This document shows positions 1-7,141 of a stretch of 9,374 nucleotides of DNA, in pieces. Each line of letters begins with the position of its first letter. The first letter of the stretch is position 1. The translations under genes were made by a program, and so were the position numbers. The DNA is taken from the NCBI GenBank assembly GCA_003542015.1, contig DPLL01000473.1, positions 13,947-23,320 on the forward strand, in the 5' to 3' direction. This DNA is from Microcoleaceae cyanobacterium UBA9251. GTDB taxonomy: Bacteria > Cyanobacteriota > Cyanobacteriia > Cyanobacteriales > Microcoleaceae. The notes under the pieces are model-generated. The model saw only the letters and a program-made list of their open reading frames with translations. It had not been told where the DNA came from and did no database searches.

Positions 1-2
1 AA

Positions 3-371
3 TTAAATTCGCTGAAGGTATTGATAGTTTTCATTTTCCACACACTTCAGCAATTCCAGCATTTTTCTCAGACGATAAGTTCCTGATTGATACTCTTCTT
101 TTGAAGGGGAATCACCAAGCTTAGTGAGAACTACATCGCTTTCACTGATGATTGCTTCGCTGAAAATTTTCTTGAACTGCTGGCGAATATGTTGATTTAA
201 TTCAACTAGAGGCAGAATTACATTTTCTTCATCTAGGTAAATTTCGGTGTCGATTGATTCCCCGCCTATTTTGGAAAAATCAGATTTAGCTAACCATTCG
301 TAAGTAGTTGCTGTGATTCTTACACTATCAGACGGTTCACCATTAGCTGAATAAAAACTGATGTCAAACAT
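3..371 (-). CDS. Hypothetical protein, 122 aa
   Basis: I do not recognise this protein. It is complete, with an ATG start and a TAA stop at positions 3-5. It is acidic and probably cytoplasmic: I see no signal peptide, membrane segment or cysteine cluster. The middle (about residues 45-75) alternates charged and aliphatic residues, and the C-terminal third (about 95-120) is a likely helix rich in Leu, Glu and Lys. A good ribosome-binding site, AGGAG at 380-384, lies 8 nt before the start, so the start is well supported. It begins 17 nt after the stop of the 151-aa gene on the same strand, which suggests co-transcription and probably a shared job. Function is unknown. Confidence 0.75.
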   Translation of the reverse strand: MFDISFYSANGEPSDSVRITATTYEWLAKSDFSKIGGESIDTEIYLDEENVILPLVELNQHIRQQFKKIFSEAIISESDVVLTKLGDSPSKEEYQSGTYRLRKMLELLKCVENENYQYLQRI

Positions 372-379
372 TGGGATTA

Positions 380-384
380 CTCCT
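380..384 (-). promoter_or_regulatory. Shine-Dalgarno AGGAG for the 122-aa gene
   Basis: The minus strand reads AGGAG with an 8-nt spacer to the ATG at 369-371. It is one of the few clear ribosome-binding sites in the window and fixes this start. Confidence 0.7.
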
Positions 385-388
385 GCTA

Positions 389-844
389 CTAAACATCTAA
401 AAACTCGTTCAAAGGAATATTTTCTGCATAAGCTATGCCTGCTGTGATAAATTTAGCTTTGCCCGGTGCAGAATTTTTATCGGCACTTACAACTCCAATA
501 ACAGTGGCAGTATCAATAATTTCATTAACGGCTTTTCCTGAAAGGTATGTGGTTTTTATTTCTATATGCGGCAGGTCTGTTTTTCTTTCCTTTAGGTTTG
601 ACTGTGCATCTTTGATACTTCCTCTATTGTATTGATGATGAATATCGCAGATTATTTGCTCTACTTGTGAGGCATCCTTGGCGGCTACAATTAAAATGTC
701 TCCTTTCGGATCGTTGCCAGTAGTTCTCTGGGATGGAATGCCAGCTTCAGCTAATTTTCTGATAACCCAGCCAACCAAATCCCGATGAAGGGTTAGTTGG
801 TAGATTAGACGATCTTCATCGGTCACTGGAGCCCGATCGGACAT
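389..844 (-). CDS. Hypothetical protein, 151 aa, BRCT-like C-terminal segment
   Basis: A small soluble protein with no assigned function. Residues 10-70 look like a mixed alpha/beta domain, with helix RDLVGWVIRKLAEAGI followed by a strand around DILIVAA. The C-terminal part, about residues 116-151 (IGVVSADKNSAPGKAK, then AGIAYAENIPLNEFL), follows the pattern of the second half of BRCT domains: a hydrophobic strand, a small linker, S-x-x-GKA-x-x-A, GI, and a closing E-FL. The usual first half of a BRCT domain is not obvious, so this is a suggestion and not an assignment. The ATG at 842-844 has an AAGGG-type ribosome-binding site 8 nt upstream. It lies 36 nt after purA and 17 nt before the 122-aa gene, all on one strand, so it is probably read from the purA promoter. 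A weak internal promoter may add to that. Confidence 0.78.
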   Translation of the reverse strand: MSDRAPVTDEDRLIYQLTLHRDLVGWVIRKLAEAGIPSQRTTGNDPKGDILIVAAKDASQVEQIICDIHHQYNRGSIKDAQSNLKERKTDLPHIEIKTTYLSGKAVNEIIDTATVIGVVSADKNSAPGKAKFITAGIAYAENIPLNEFLDV

Positions 845-864
845 GAGATAGACCCTTTTTCTCT

Positions 865-870
865 ATTATA
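865..870 (-). promoter_or_regulatory. Possible -10 box TATAAT before the 151-aa gene
   Basis: A perfect TATAAT lies in the 36-bp gap after purA. The hexamer 17 bp upstream (AGCACA at 888-893) matches the -35 consensus at only three positions, so this could be a weak internal promoter or simply AT-rich spacer. The predicted transcript would have a leader of about 14 nt that keeps the AAGGG site. Confidence 0.3.
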
Positions 871-880
871 ACTAAACCTG

Positions 881-2239
<1,359 letters not shown>

Positions 2240-2259
2240 TCAGGTTGACACAATCTCCG

Positions 2260-2288
2260 ATTATGTACGAATGCGTCCCAAATGTCAA
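2260..2288 (-). promoter_or_regulatory. purA promoter, TTGACA-17-CATAAT
   Basis: On the minus strand a perfect -35 hexamer TTGACA (2283-2288) is separated by exactly 17 bp from CATAAT (2260-2265), which matches the -10 consensus at five of six positions. Transcription should begin near 2252-2254, giving a leader of about 31-33 nt before the TTG start of purA. This is the best sigma-70-type promoter in the window. The lack of any riboswitch-sized leader argues against RNA-based control of purA here. Confidence 0.8.
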
Positions 2289-2407
2289 ATAAATTTTTGT
2301 TACAATTGAGAGGCTTGAGGCTCTACTGCTCTCATTAACCCACTTCCAGCACTATCGGGGGACTTGGGAAGGGAGAGCCCGAGAGGGGGAGAATGGGAGA
2401 GGAGTTG

Positions 2408-2509
2408 ATGAGTTTTTATGGGAATCCAATGTGCAGCTTAAATGTGGAACAGTTTACCTGCTGGAGGTTGTTGGCTAGTATGTGGGAAAACCCGGTTTCT
2501 GGCCCCTGA
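2408..2509 (+). CDS. Possible 33-aa small protein or leader peptide
   Basis: An ATG preceded by a purine-rich stretch ending in AGAGGAGTTG opens 33 codons up to TGA at 2507-2509. The peptide starts MSFYGNPMCSLNVEQF and has two Cys and two Trp. The ribosome-binding site is strong but close (AGGAG to ATG is 3 nt), and the 3' end runs through the dispersed AAACCCGGTTT repeat, which weakens the case. It could be a leader peptide for the deaminase gene, or chance. Confidence 0.15.
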   Translation: MSFYGNPMCSLNVEQFTCWRLLASMWENPVSGP

Positions 2510-2557
2510 TGCGTATAGGACTAAATTACAAATTCTTCAATCCTTCAATTCTTTCAA

Positions 2558-2587
2558 TCTAAAATCTAAAATCTAAAATCTAAAATC
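2558..2587. repeat. Heptamer tandem repeat (TCTAAAA)x4
   Basis: Four perfect copies of TCTAAAA plus two bases of a fifth, preceded by the related pyrimidine-rich run TTCAATCCTTCAATTC. This is the class of short tandemly repeated repetitive (STRR) heptamers known from filamentous cyanobacteria. The array ends 2 bp before the deaminase ATG, so it forms the whole ribosome-contact region of that gene. Confidence 0.9.
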
Positions 2588-2589
2588 GC

Positions 2590-3627
2590 ATGACTTTACA
2601 CGCTGAGTTGCACCGCCATCTGGGCGGTTCCGTGGTTCCTAGGGTGCTGTGGCGGTATTTCGATCGCCACAATGCCGAGATAGCTAGCCGATTTCAACAA
2701 TACTCAGAGTTTGAGGAGTTTTACACTCGTCCGCGTAATACTCTGGATGAGTATTTGGAACTGCACACCCTGGTAGAAAGCGTTCAAACAGTTGAGACTT
2801 TGCCTTATTTCATCTATCGGTTGATGCGGGGCGCTTACGTGTTTGAAAATCTGGCTTATTTGGAGTTGCGTTATACGCCTTATTTGCGAACTCCAGAGCA
2901 TTTGTCGCAGTCAGAACGCATTGATTTGATGGCAGAAATTGTCCAAGTTGTGGGTAAAGCAAGTCAAATTACCGATTGTCCCATTGTCACCAGCCAAATT
3001 TTGTGTATGCACTCGCGTTTACCCTATGAAGTAAATCGGGCGATCGTCGATTTAGCCGCACAAATGGGAGAATACGTTTGTGCGATCGATCTAGCAGGGG
3101 GCGACGCTTGCATTGGCGATCGTTTGTCAGAATTTGTCGGATTGTATCAGTATGCAAGGTCGATCGGCATCAAAACCACCGGCCACCTGTATGAAACAAC
3201 CTCTGGCTGTTATCCCGAACTATTGCCCTATCTGATGCGGCTCGGCCACGGGATTCAAATTCCATTAAAATATCCCGAACTGTTGCCAGAGGTGGCACGT
3301 AGGGGTCAATGCTTGGAAGTTTGCCCGACTACCTATCTAAAAACAGGAACCTTGCAAGATCTGCGAGAATTGAAGGTAGTATTCGATCGATGTTTTGAAG
3401 CCGGTGTCGATATTGCCATTTGCACTGACAACGCGGGATTGCACAACGTGCGACTGCCTTTTGAATACGAGAATTTATTAACTCTGGATATCATTGATTT
3501 TCGGCAATTGCAAGCGTGTCAAAATGCCGCGTTCCGCCATGCTTTCGCGTGGCCCTACGAGGAGCAACCGGCCCAAATGCTGACTGGTTTGTTGCAGCCC
3601 GAATCTGTGGGTGCGATCGTAAATTAA
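2590..3627 (+). CDS. Adenosine deaminase superfamily protein
   Basis: A metal-dependent hydrolase of the adenosine/adenine/AMP deaminase superfamily, probably cytoplasmic. Family members release ammonia from a purine C6 amino group. At 345 aa it has the usual length. Landmarks in order are: LHRHLGGS (7-14) with metal ligands His8 and His10; LELRYTPYL (91-99), matching the family E-x-RYSP strand; DLAGGD (167-172); GHLYE (198-202), with metal ligand His199 and catalytic Glu202; LGHGIQI (218-224) with His220; EVCPTTYL (243-250); and CTDNAG (278-283) with metal ligand Asp280. Two positions differ from classical adenosine deaminases: HAGE is HLYE here, and the double Asp of TDDP is Asp-Asn. The second Asp contacts the purine ring in known enzymes, so the substrate may not be adenosine. 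The start matches the family N-terminus, but there is no Shine-Dalgarno sequence, since a heptamer repeat abuts the ATG. It is divergent from purA. Confidence 0.85.
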   Translation: MTLHAELHRHLGGSVVPRVLWRYFDRHNAEIASRFQQYSEFEEFYTRPRNTLDEYLELHTLVESVQTVETLPYFIYRLMRGAYVFENLAYLELRYTPYLRTPEHLSQSERIDLMAEIVQVVGKASQITDCPIVTSQILCMHSRLPYEVNRAIVDLAAQMGEYVCAIDLAGGDACIGDRLSEFVGLYQYARSIGIKTTGHLYETTSGCYPELLPYLMRLGHGIQIPLKYPELLPEVARRGQCLEVCPTTYLKTGTLQDLRELKVVFDRCFEAGVDIAICTDNAGLHNVRLPFEYENLLTLDIIDFRQLQACQNAAFRHAFAWPYEEQPAQMLTGLLQPESVGAIVN

Positions 3628-3652
3628 GCTGGTTTGTAGTTGCGAAATCTAG

Positions 3653-3707
3653 ATCCCCCTAAATCCCCCTTAATAAGGGGGACTTTGAAAAATATTCTTG
3701 TCCCCCT
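3653..3707. repeat. CCCCCT/AGGGGGA block with competing hairpin arms
   Basis: Three C-rich arms (TCCCCCT at 3654-3660 and 3664-3670, GTCCCCCT at 3700-3707) share one G-rich strand, AGGGGGAC at 3676-3683. TCCCCCTTA (3664-3672) and TAAGGGGGA (3674-3682) form a tight 9-bp perfect inverted repeat. AGGGGGAC and GTCCCCCT form an alternative 8-bp stem with a 16-nt loop. The pairings exclude each other. It lies 26 bp after the deaminase stop. It may end or attenuate that transcript, but no T-run follows, so it is not a classical rho-independent terminator. Such blocks are dispersed in cyanobacterial genomes. Confidence 0.75.
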
Positions 3708-3768
3708 GATTAATGGATATCAGATCTCAAATCCGTTAGTATCGGAATCATTCATCTCTCTTCTCTAA

Positions 3769-3798
3769 CTCTGTGTCCTCTGTGGCCTCTGCGGTTCA
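3769..3798. repeat. 9-bp-period repeat (CTCTGYG)x3 ending GGTTCA
   Basis: CTCTGTG at 3769, CTCTGTG at 3778 and CTCTGCG at 3787 are spaced exactly 9 bp apart and followed by GTTCA. I know this reading (on the other strand, TGAACCGCAGAGG followed by further ACAGAG units) as a dispersed intergenic element in many bacterial genomes. Its function is unknown. Confidence 0.75.
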
Positions 3799-3850
3799 AA
3801 CATTCCGAAACAACCATAAACAATATGAAAAAAACCTCTCTCTTTTCTTC

Positions 3851-3881
3851 CTTCGCGCTCTTCGCGTCTTCGCGGTTCGTT
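3851..3881. repeat. CTTCGCG x3 repeat before tldD
   Basis: CTTCGCG occurs at 3851, 3860 and 3868 (9- and 8-bp steps) and is followed by GTTCGTTC. It has the same architecture as the CTCTGYG element about 80 bp upstream, with three heptamers and a closing GGTTC, but a different core. It is a dispersed intergenic repeat type and lies next to the probable tldD promoter. Confidence 0.75.
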
Positions 3882-3890
3882 CAAATATGT

Positions 3891-3896
3891 TATAAT
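3891..3896 (+). promoter_or_regulatory. Probable -10 box TATAAT for tldD
   Basis: A perfect TATAAT whose last two bases overlap the earliest possible ATG (3895). The -35 region falls inside the CTTCGCG repeat (TTCGCG at 3869-3874, three of six matches, 16-bp spacer) and is poor. If used, transcription would begin near 3903, which rules out the ATG at 3895 and favours the one at 3931. Confidence 0.4.
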
Positions 3897-3930
3897 GCCC
3901 TGGATGACTATTAACCACATACTCATAAAT

Positions 3931-5409
3931 ATGGTGCAATTAACCGCAAAAGTCTCCGCTAAGGAGTTAGCAAATTTAGCCGTAAGTTTGATTAAGAAAT
4001 CAGGCTGTGAATACGGTGATGTGCGTTTTTGCTCTTACCGAAGGCAGAGTCTTTACGCGCGCGATCGCTCTTTAAGCAATATCTCCGATAATGTGAGTTC
4101 TGGTTTTGGTGTGCGCGTACTCCTCGATGGTGCTTGGGGCTTTGCTGCGAGTCACAATCGCACGGCGGCTGAGGTTGCTAGAATTGTCGCTTTGGCTGTG
4201 GAAATTGCTAAAGGTAGTCGCTTGACTCAAAAGGAACCGGTGCGTTTAGTTCCCGTTGACAAATATTGCGATCGCTACGTTACGCCGATCGCAATTGACC
4301 CTTTTTCTGTACCAGTCGCTGACAAGGCTGAACTCTTACTTAATATTAACACGCAACTGTTAGCCTACGGCGAACAAGGTATCAAAAAAGCTTTTTCTTT
4401 TCTGCAATTTAATCACGAAGATAAGGTTTTTGCTTCCACCGAAGGCTCCCTAATTGAACAGACAATTTATCGCAGCTATCCAGGTTTTGGCTGTACGGCA
4501 ATTGCTGGCGGCGATGCTCAAAGTCGCAGTTACGATCGCCCGCCATTAAATCTGGGTTACGAACATATTAACCCAACGGATTTATTAAGTCAAGTAGATA
4601 GAGTTGCTGCGGAAGCTATTGAGAAAGTCGCTGCTCCAAAAATCCCGGCTGGTATTTGCCAATCCCTGATTCTTAAGCCGACTAATTTGTTTTTAACTAT
4701 TCATGAATCAGTCGGGCATCCAACGGAATTAGACCGAGTTTACGGTTACGAATCTAATTTTGCTGGCACTAGCTTTGCGACTACTGATAAGTTGAATAAA
4801 CTGCAATATGCTGCTCCTTGGGTGAATTTTAAGTGCGATCGCACTCAACCGGGCGGCCGCGGTACAATGGGTTACGATGATGAGGGCGTAAAATCACAGG
4901 ATTGGTATGTTGTCAAGGATGGAATTTTAGTTGATTATCTCACTGACAGAGAAACAGCTTATCGCCTCGGACGTGCTAGCAGCAACGGTTCTGCCTGCGC
5001 TGACAGTTGGTCGAGCGTGCCGATGGTCAGAATTCCTAATTTGGGATTGGAACCGGGCCCGGATGGCGGGAGTCATACTGCTACTTTGGATGAGATGATT
5101 GCTGATACGGAAGATGGGATTTTAATTGACGGTATTGGTAGTTTTTCAATCGATCAACAGCGGCGTAATTTTCAATTCGGCGGCGATGCTTTCTGGAAGG
5201 TGGAAAATGGTAAAGTTGTGGGAATGTTGAAGGATGTAACTTATCATTCGATGACTACTGATTTCTGGAATCAAGTAGATGCGATCGGGCCTGTTTCGGA
5301 GCGGGTACAATGTGGTACTAATATGTGTGGTAAAGGTGAACCGATGCAGGTAGCTCAAATGACTCACGCTTGTGTGCCGGTGCGGGTGAGGGATATTCAA
5401 ATTGGGTAA
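3931..5409 (+). CDS. tldD: TldD metalloprotease, catalytic subunit
   Basis: Catalytic half of the heterodimeric TldD/TldE zinc protease. In E. coli this complex cuts unfolded peptides, trims the microcin B17 leader and degrades the CcdA antitoxin. The zinc-binding HExxxH is present as HESVGH (residues 258-263 from this start) in the usual setting LTIHESVGHPTELDR. The family C-terminal motif CGKGEPM (466-472) supplies the Cys known as the third metal ligand in the TldD structure. The N-terminal domain (about 1-230) begins with YGDVRF and GFGVRVLLDGAWGFA, typical of the family. No signal peptide is seen. The length is 492 aa from this start. The frame extends to an ATG at 3895 (504 aa), but that codon overlaps a TATAAT and the extra residues look non-native, so I prefer 3931. 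There is no clear ribosome-binding site at either. tldE follows 171 bp downstream. Confidence 0.93.
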   Translation: MVQLTAKVSAKELANLAVSLIKKSGCEYGDVRFCSYRRQSLYARDRSLSNISDNVSSGFGVRVLLDGAWGFAASHNRTAAEVARIVALAVEIAKGSRLTQKEPVRLVPVDKYCDRYVTPIAIDPFSVPVADKAELLLNINTQLLAYGEQGIKKAFSFLQFNHEDKVFASTEGSLIEQTIYRSYPGFGCTAIAGGDAQSRSYDRPPLNLGYEHINPTDLLSQVDRVAAEAIEKVAAPKIPAGICQSLILKPTNLFLTIHESVGHPTELDRVYGYESNFAGTSFATTDKLNKLQYAAPWVNFKCDRTQPGGRGTMGYDDEGVKSQDWYVVKDGILVDYLTDRETAYRLGRASSNGSACADSWSSVPMVRIPNLGLEPGPDGGSHTATLDEMIADTEDGILIDGIGSFSIDQQRRNFQFGGDAFWKVENGKVVGMLKDVTYHSMTTDFWNQVDAIGPVSERVQCGTNMCGKGEPMQVAQMTHACVPVRVRDIQIG

Positions 5410-5517
5410 TGGGGCATGGGGCATCGGGCATCGGGCATAGTTAGTGGTTATTTGTTATTTGTTAGTTGTTGTTAGAGATAGTAAGCAATTCCCTATTCCT
5501 CATGCCCCATGCCCTAT
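5409..5517. repeat. Inverted repeat in the tldD-tldE spacer
   Basis: GGGCATGGGGCAT (5412-5424) is perfectly complementary to ATGCCCCATGCCC (5502-5514). The pairing extends through one G-T wobble to 5409/5517, into the last base of the tldD stop codon. Further GGGCATC units on the left and ATGCCC units on the right allow shifted pairings. The AT-rich loop is about 77 nt, made of TTAGTTG/TTATTTG variants. In a tldD-tldE transcript this would be a strong hairpin between the two genes. Confidence 0.8.
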
Positions 5518-5579
5518 GCCCAATTCCCGATGCCCAATTCCCAATGCCCAATTCCCAATTCCCTATTCCCAATTACCAT
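5498..5579. repeat. ATGCCC / CCCAATTCCC repeat array
   Basis: A run of ATGCCC units passes into CCCAATTCCC, CCCAATGCCC and CCCTATTCCC units and ends 1 bp before the tldE ATG. This is a common low-complexity intergenic filler in filamentous cyanobacteria. Part of it is open in frame with tldE and makes a false Met-Pro-rich N-terminus. Confidence 0.85.
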
Positions 5580-5580
5580 T

Positions 5581-6927
5581 ATGACTTTAACAACATCGCC
5601 CGCAATTTTAAGTGAAGACCAAGCCTTATCTTTACTAGAAAATGTAGTCAAACAATCGGAAGCAGAAGCAGTATTTGTTAGTCTTTCTACTGGGGAAGAA
5701 TCTCTTTCCCGATTCTCGGAAAATCAAATCAGTCAAAATATCAGCAAAACTGTATTTAGCCTGAGCATTACTAGCTATTTTGGTAACAAAAGTGCCTCTG
5801 CTGCTGTTACTGATTTTGATGCAGATGCGATCGCCCAAACTATCAAACGATCGCAGGAATTGGCCAAAATTGCCCCCGCAGACCCCGAATGGATGCCGCT
5901 GTTACCCCCTCAAACCTACGATTTGCCCCCGGCCGCGTTTGACGAAGCAACGGCCGCTGTATCGCCTCTAGCGCGGGCAGAAATGGTTCAGCAGGCTTGC
6001 ACGATCGCCTCACAAGCAGGTGCTAACGCTTCCGGTACTTTGAGCACTGAGGCGTCGTTGTACGCGATCGCATCGAGCACTGGACTCCGCGCCTGCAACC
6101 ATTCTACAGAGGCGAATTTCAGCTTTACAGCTCGCATTGACAACGGTTCTAGCTGGACTGAAAGCACGGCTTGGAGTATTAGTCAACTGCCGATCGCCCA
6201 ATTGGCCCAACAAGTTGTCGATCGGGCGATCGCATCCCGCAACCCCCGCGAAATTACTCCCGGCATTTATCCGGTAATCTTTGATGGTGCTGCTTTTGCG
6301 GATTTGCTACCCTGGGTAATTTGGAGTTTGGATGCGAGGGCGGCGGATGAAGGGCGATCGTTTATGTCGATCGCCGATGCAGAGGGTAAACCCGCTGGAA
6401 ACCGCGCGGGCGAACAAATTTTTAGCCCGATGGTGCAGGTACAGCGCAATCCGGCTCATCCTTTATTGCGATCGGGTAATTTTTTCGGTGATGGATTGAG
6501 CAATAACTATTTGGAAATCATCAAAAATGGTGTGCCTGAAAGTTTGTCTTATTCCCGCTACTGGGGAGCACAAAAAGGCCAAGAGTCAAAAGGTGCTTTT
6601 TACCCGATCGTGATGACAGGTTCAGACCAAAGTTTAGCAGATTTGATTGCCCAAACTGAGCGCGGAATTTTAGTCAGTCGAGCTTGGTACGTTCGTTATG
6701 TAAATCCCAAGACATTGGAAGTAACGGGAATGACTCGCGATGGTACTTTTTGGATTGAAGATGGAAAGATTGCTTACCCGATCAAAAACCTGCGTTTCAA
6801 TCAGGTTTTACCTGATATGTTGCGGGATGTAGATGCCCTTAGCGAGGTGAAGCTTTATGGCGGTAGCATAGTGCCGGGAGTGCGAGTTACAGCCTTTAAT
6901 TTCACCAGTATTACTGACAGTTTGTGA
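5581..6927 (+). CDS. tldE: TldE (PmbA) subunit of the TldD/TldE protease
   Basis: The non-catalytic partner of TldD. In E. coli both subunits are needed for activity, with TldE shaping the chamber that leads to the TldD zinc site. The protein is 448 aa from this start, the normal family length. The HExxxH motif is absent, as expected for TldE. N-terminal family features are SRFSENQISQNISKTVFS (43-60) and the glycine/alanine-rich ASQAGANASGTLSTEAS. C-terminal ones include NFFGDGLSNNYLEI (300-313), the ERGILVSRAWYVRYVNP segment (360-376) and DGTFWIEDGKIAYP (387-400). The frame stays open upstream to an ATG at 5509, but those 24 residues ([16 protein letters not shown] and on) are the translated spacer repeat, so I place the start at 5581, where MTLTTSPAILSEDQAL begins. 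No Shine-Dalgarno sequence is visible. It is probably co-transcribed with tldD. Confidence 0.92.
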   Translation: MTLTTSPAILSEDQALSLLENVVKQSEAEAVFVSLSTGEESLSRFSENQISQNISKTVFSLSITSYFGNKSASAAVTDFDADAIAQTIKRSQELAKIAPADPEWMPLLPPQTYDLPPAAFDEATAAVSPLARAEMVQQACTIASQAGANASGTLSTEASLYAIASSTGLRACNHSTEANFSFTARIDNGSSWTESTAWSISQLPIAQLAQQVVDRAIASRNPREITPGIYPVIFDGAAFADLLPWVIWSLDARAADEGRSFMSIADAEGKPAGNRAGEQIFSPMVQVQRNPAHPLLRSGNFFGDGLSNNYLEIIKNGVPESLSYSRYWGAQKGQESKGAFYPIVMTGSDQSLADLIAQTERGILVSRAWYVRYVNPKTLEVTGMTRDGTFWIEDGKIAYPIKNLRFNQVLPDMLRDVDALSEVKLYGGSIVPGVRVTAFNFTSITDSL

Positions 6928-6951
6928 CTCGCACATTTCCAATAATTTGTA

Positions 6952-7008
6952 GGGGCGGGTTTTACCAACCATCTTGACTTAAAACTAATTATCTTGTAAA
7001 CCCGCCCC
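6952..7008. repeat. GGGGCGGGTTT ... AAACCCGCCCC inverted repeat
   Basis: GGGGCGGGTTT (6952-6962) and AAACCCGCCCC (6998-7008) are a perfect 11-bp inverted pair. One bulged T extends it by two more pairs, to GTAAAC on the right arm. The loop is about 35 nt and AT-rich. It begins 25 bp after the tldE stop. No T-run follows, so it is not a classical terminator. The GTAGGGGCGGGTTT motif is a familiar dispersed intergenic hairpin of cyanobacteria and may still protect or end the tldE transcript. Confidence 0.8.
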
Positions 7009-7141
7009 CACTCCTTGCATCAGTTATTAGCACAACTGAAAATTGCGCCGATCTTTGGTGGCCACTTGACTCGACTTTACCAGGATGATAGATGTTATCA
7101 AAGAGGCAGATTTGATCTGAGGGAGATTCCTCAGCCAACCC

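Larger units (their letters stand above)
2289..2589. other. Intergenic region between purA and the deaminase gene
   Basis: About 300 bp between the purA promoter and the divergent deaminase gene. It holds a purine-rich stretch (about 2354-2404), a possible 33-codon reading frame (2408-2509), the palindrome AAACCCGGTTT (2488-2498) of a type common between cyanobacterial genes, and a heptamer tandem repeat against the next start codon. I found no convincing promoter for the deaminase gene. A plus-strand TTGACA at 2245-2250 lacks a good -10 partner. Confidence 0.6.

Noticed and set aside
389..844. Restriction-endonuclease-like reading of GNDPKGDILI and IEIKT as a D...ExK site
   Set aside because: The spacing of about 46 residues is too long for a typical PD-(D/E)xK core, and other family features are missing.
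2245..2273. Plus-strand promoter for the deaminase gene starting at TTGACA 2245-2250
   Set aside because: The -35 is perfect, but the hexamers 15-18 bp downstream match the -10 consensus poorly and the gene is 320 bp away.
5146..5424. Minus-strand 92-codon frame across the end of tldD
   Set aside because: It is antisense to a conserved part of tldD, and its Pro/His-rich start comes from the GGGCAT repeat.
5409..5580. CRISPR-like array in the tldD-tldE spacer
   Set aside because: The units are 6-10 bp and contiguous, with no unique spacers of constant length, so this is a simple-sequence repeat.
6952..7009. Rho-independent terminator after tldE
   Set aside because: The stem is strong, but the loop is about 35 nt and no T-run follows on either strand, so I list it only as an inverted repeat.
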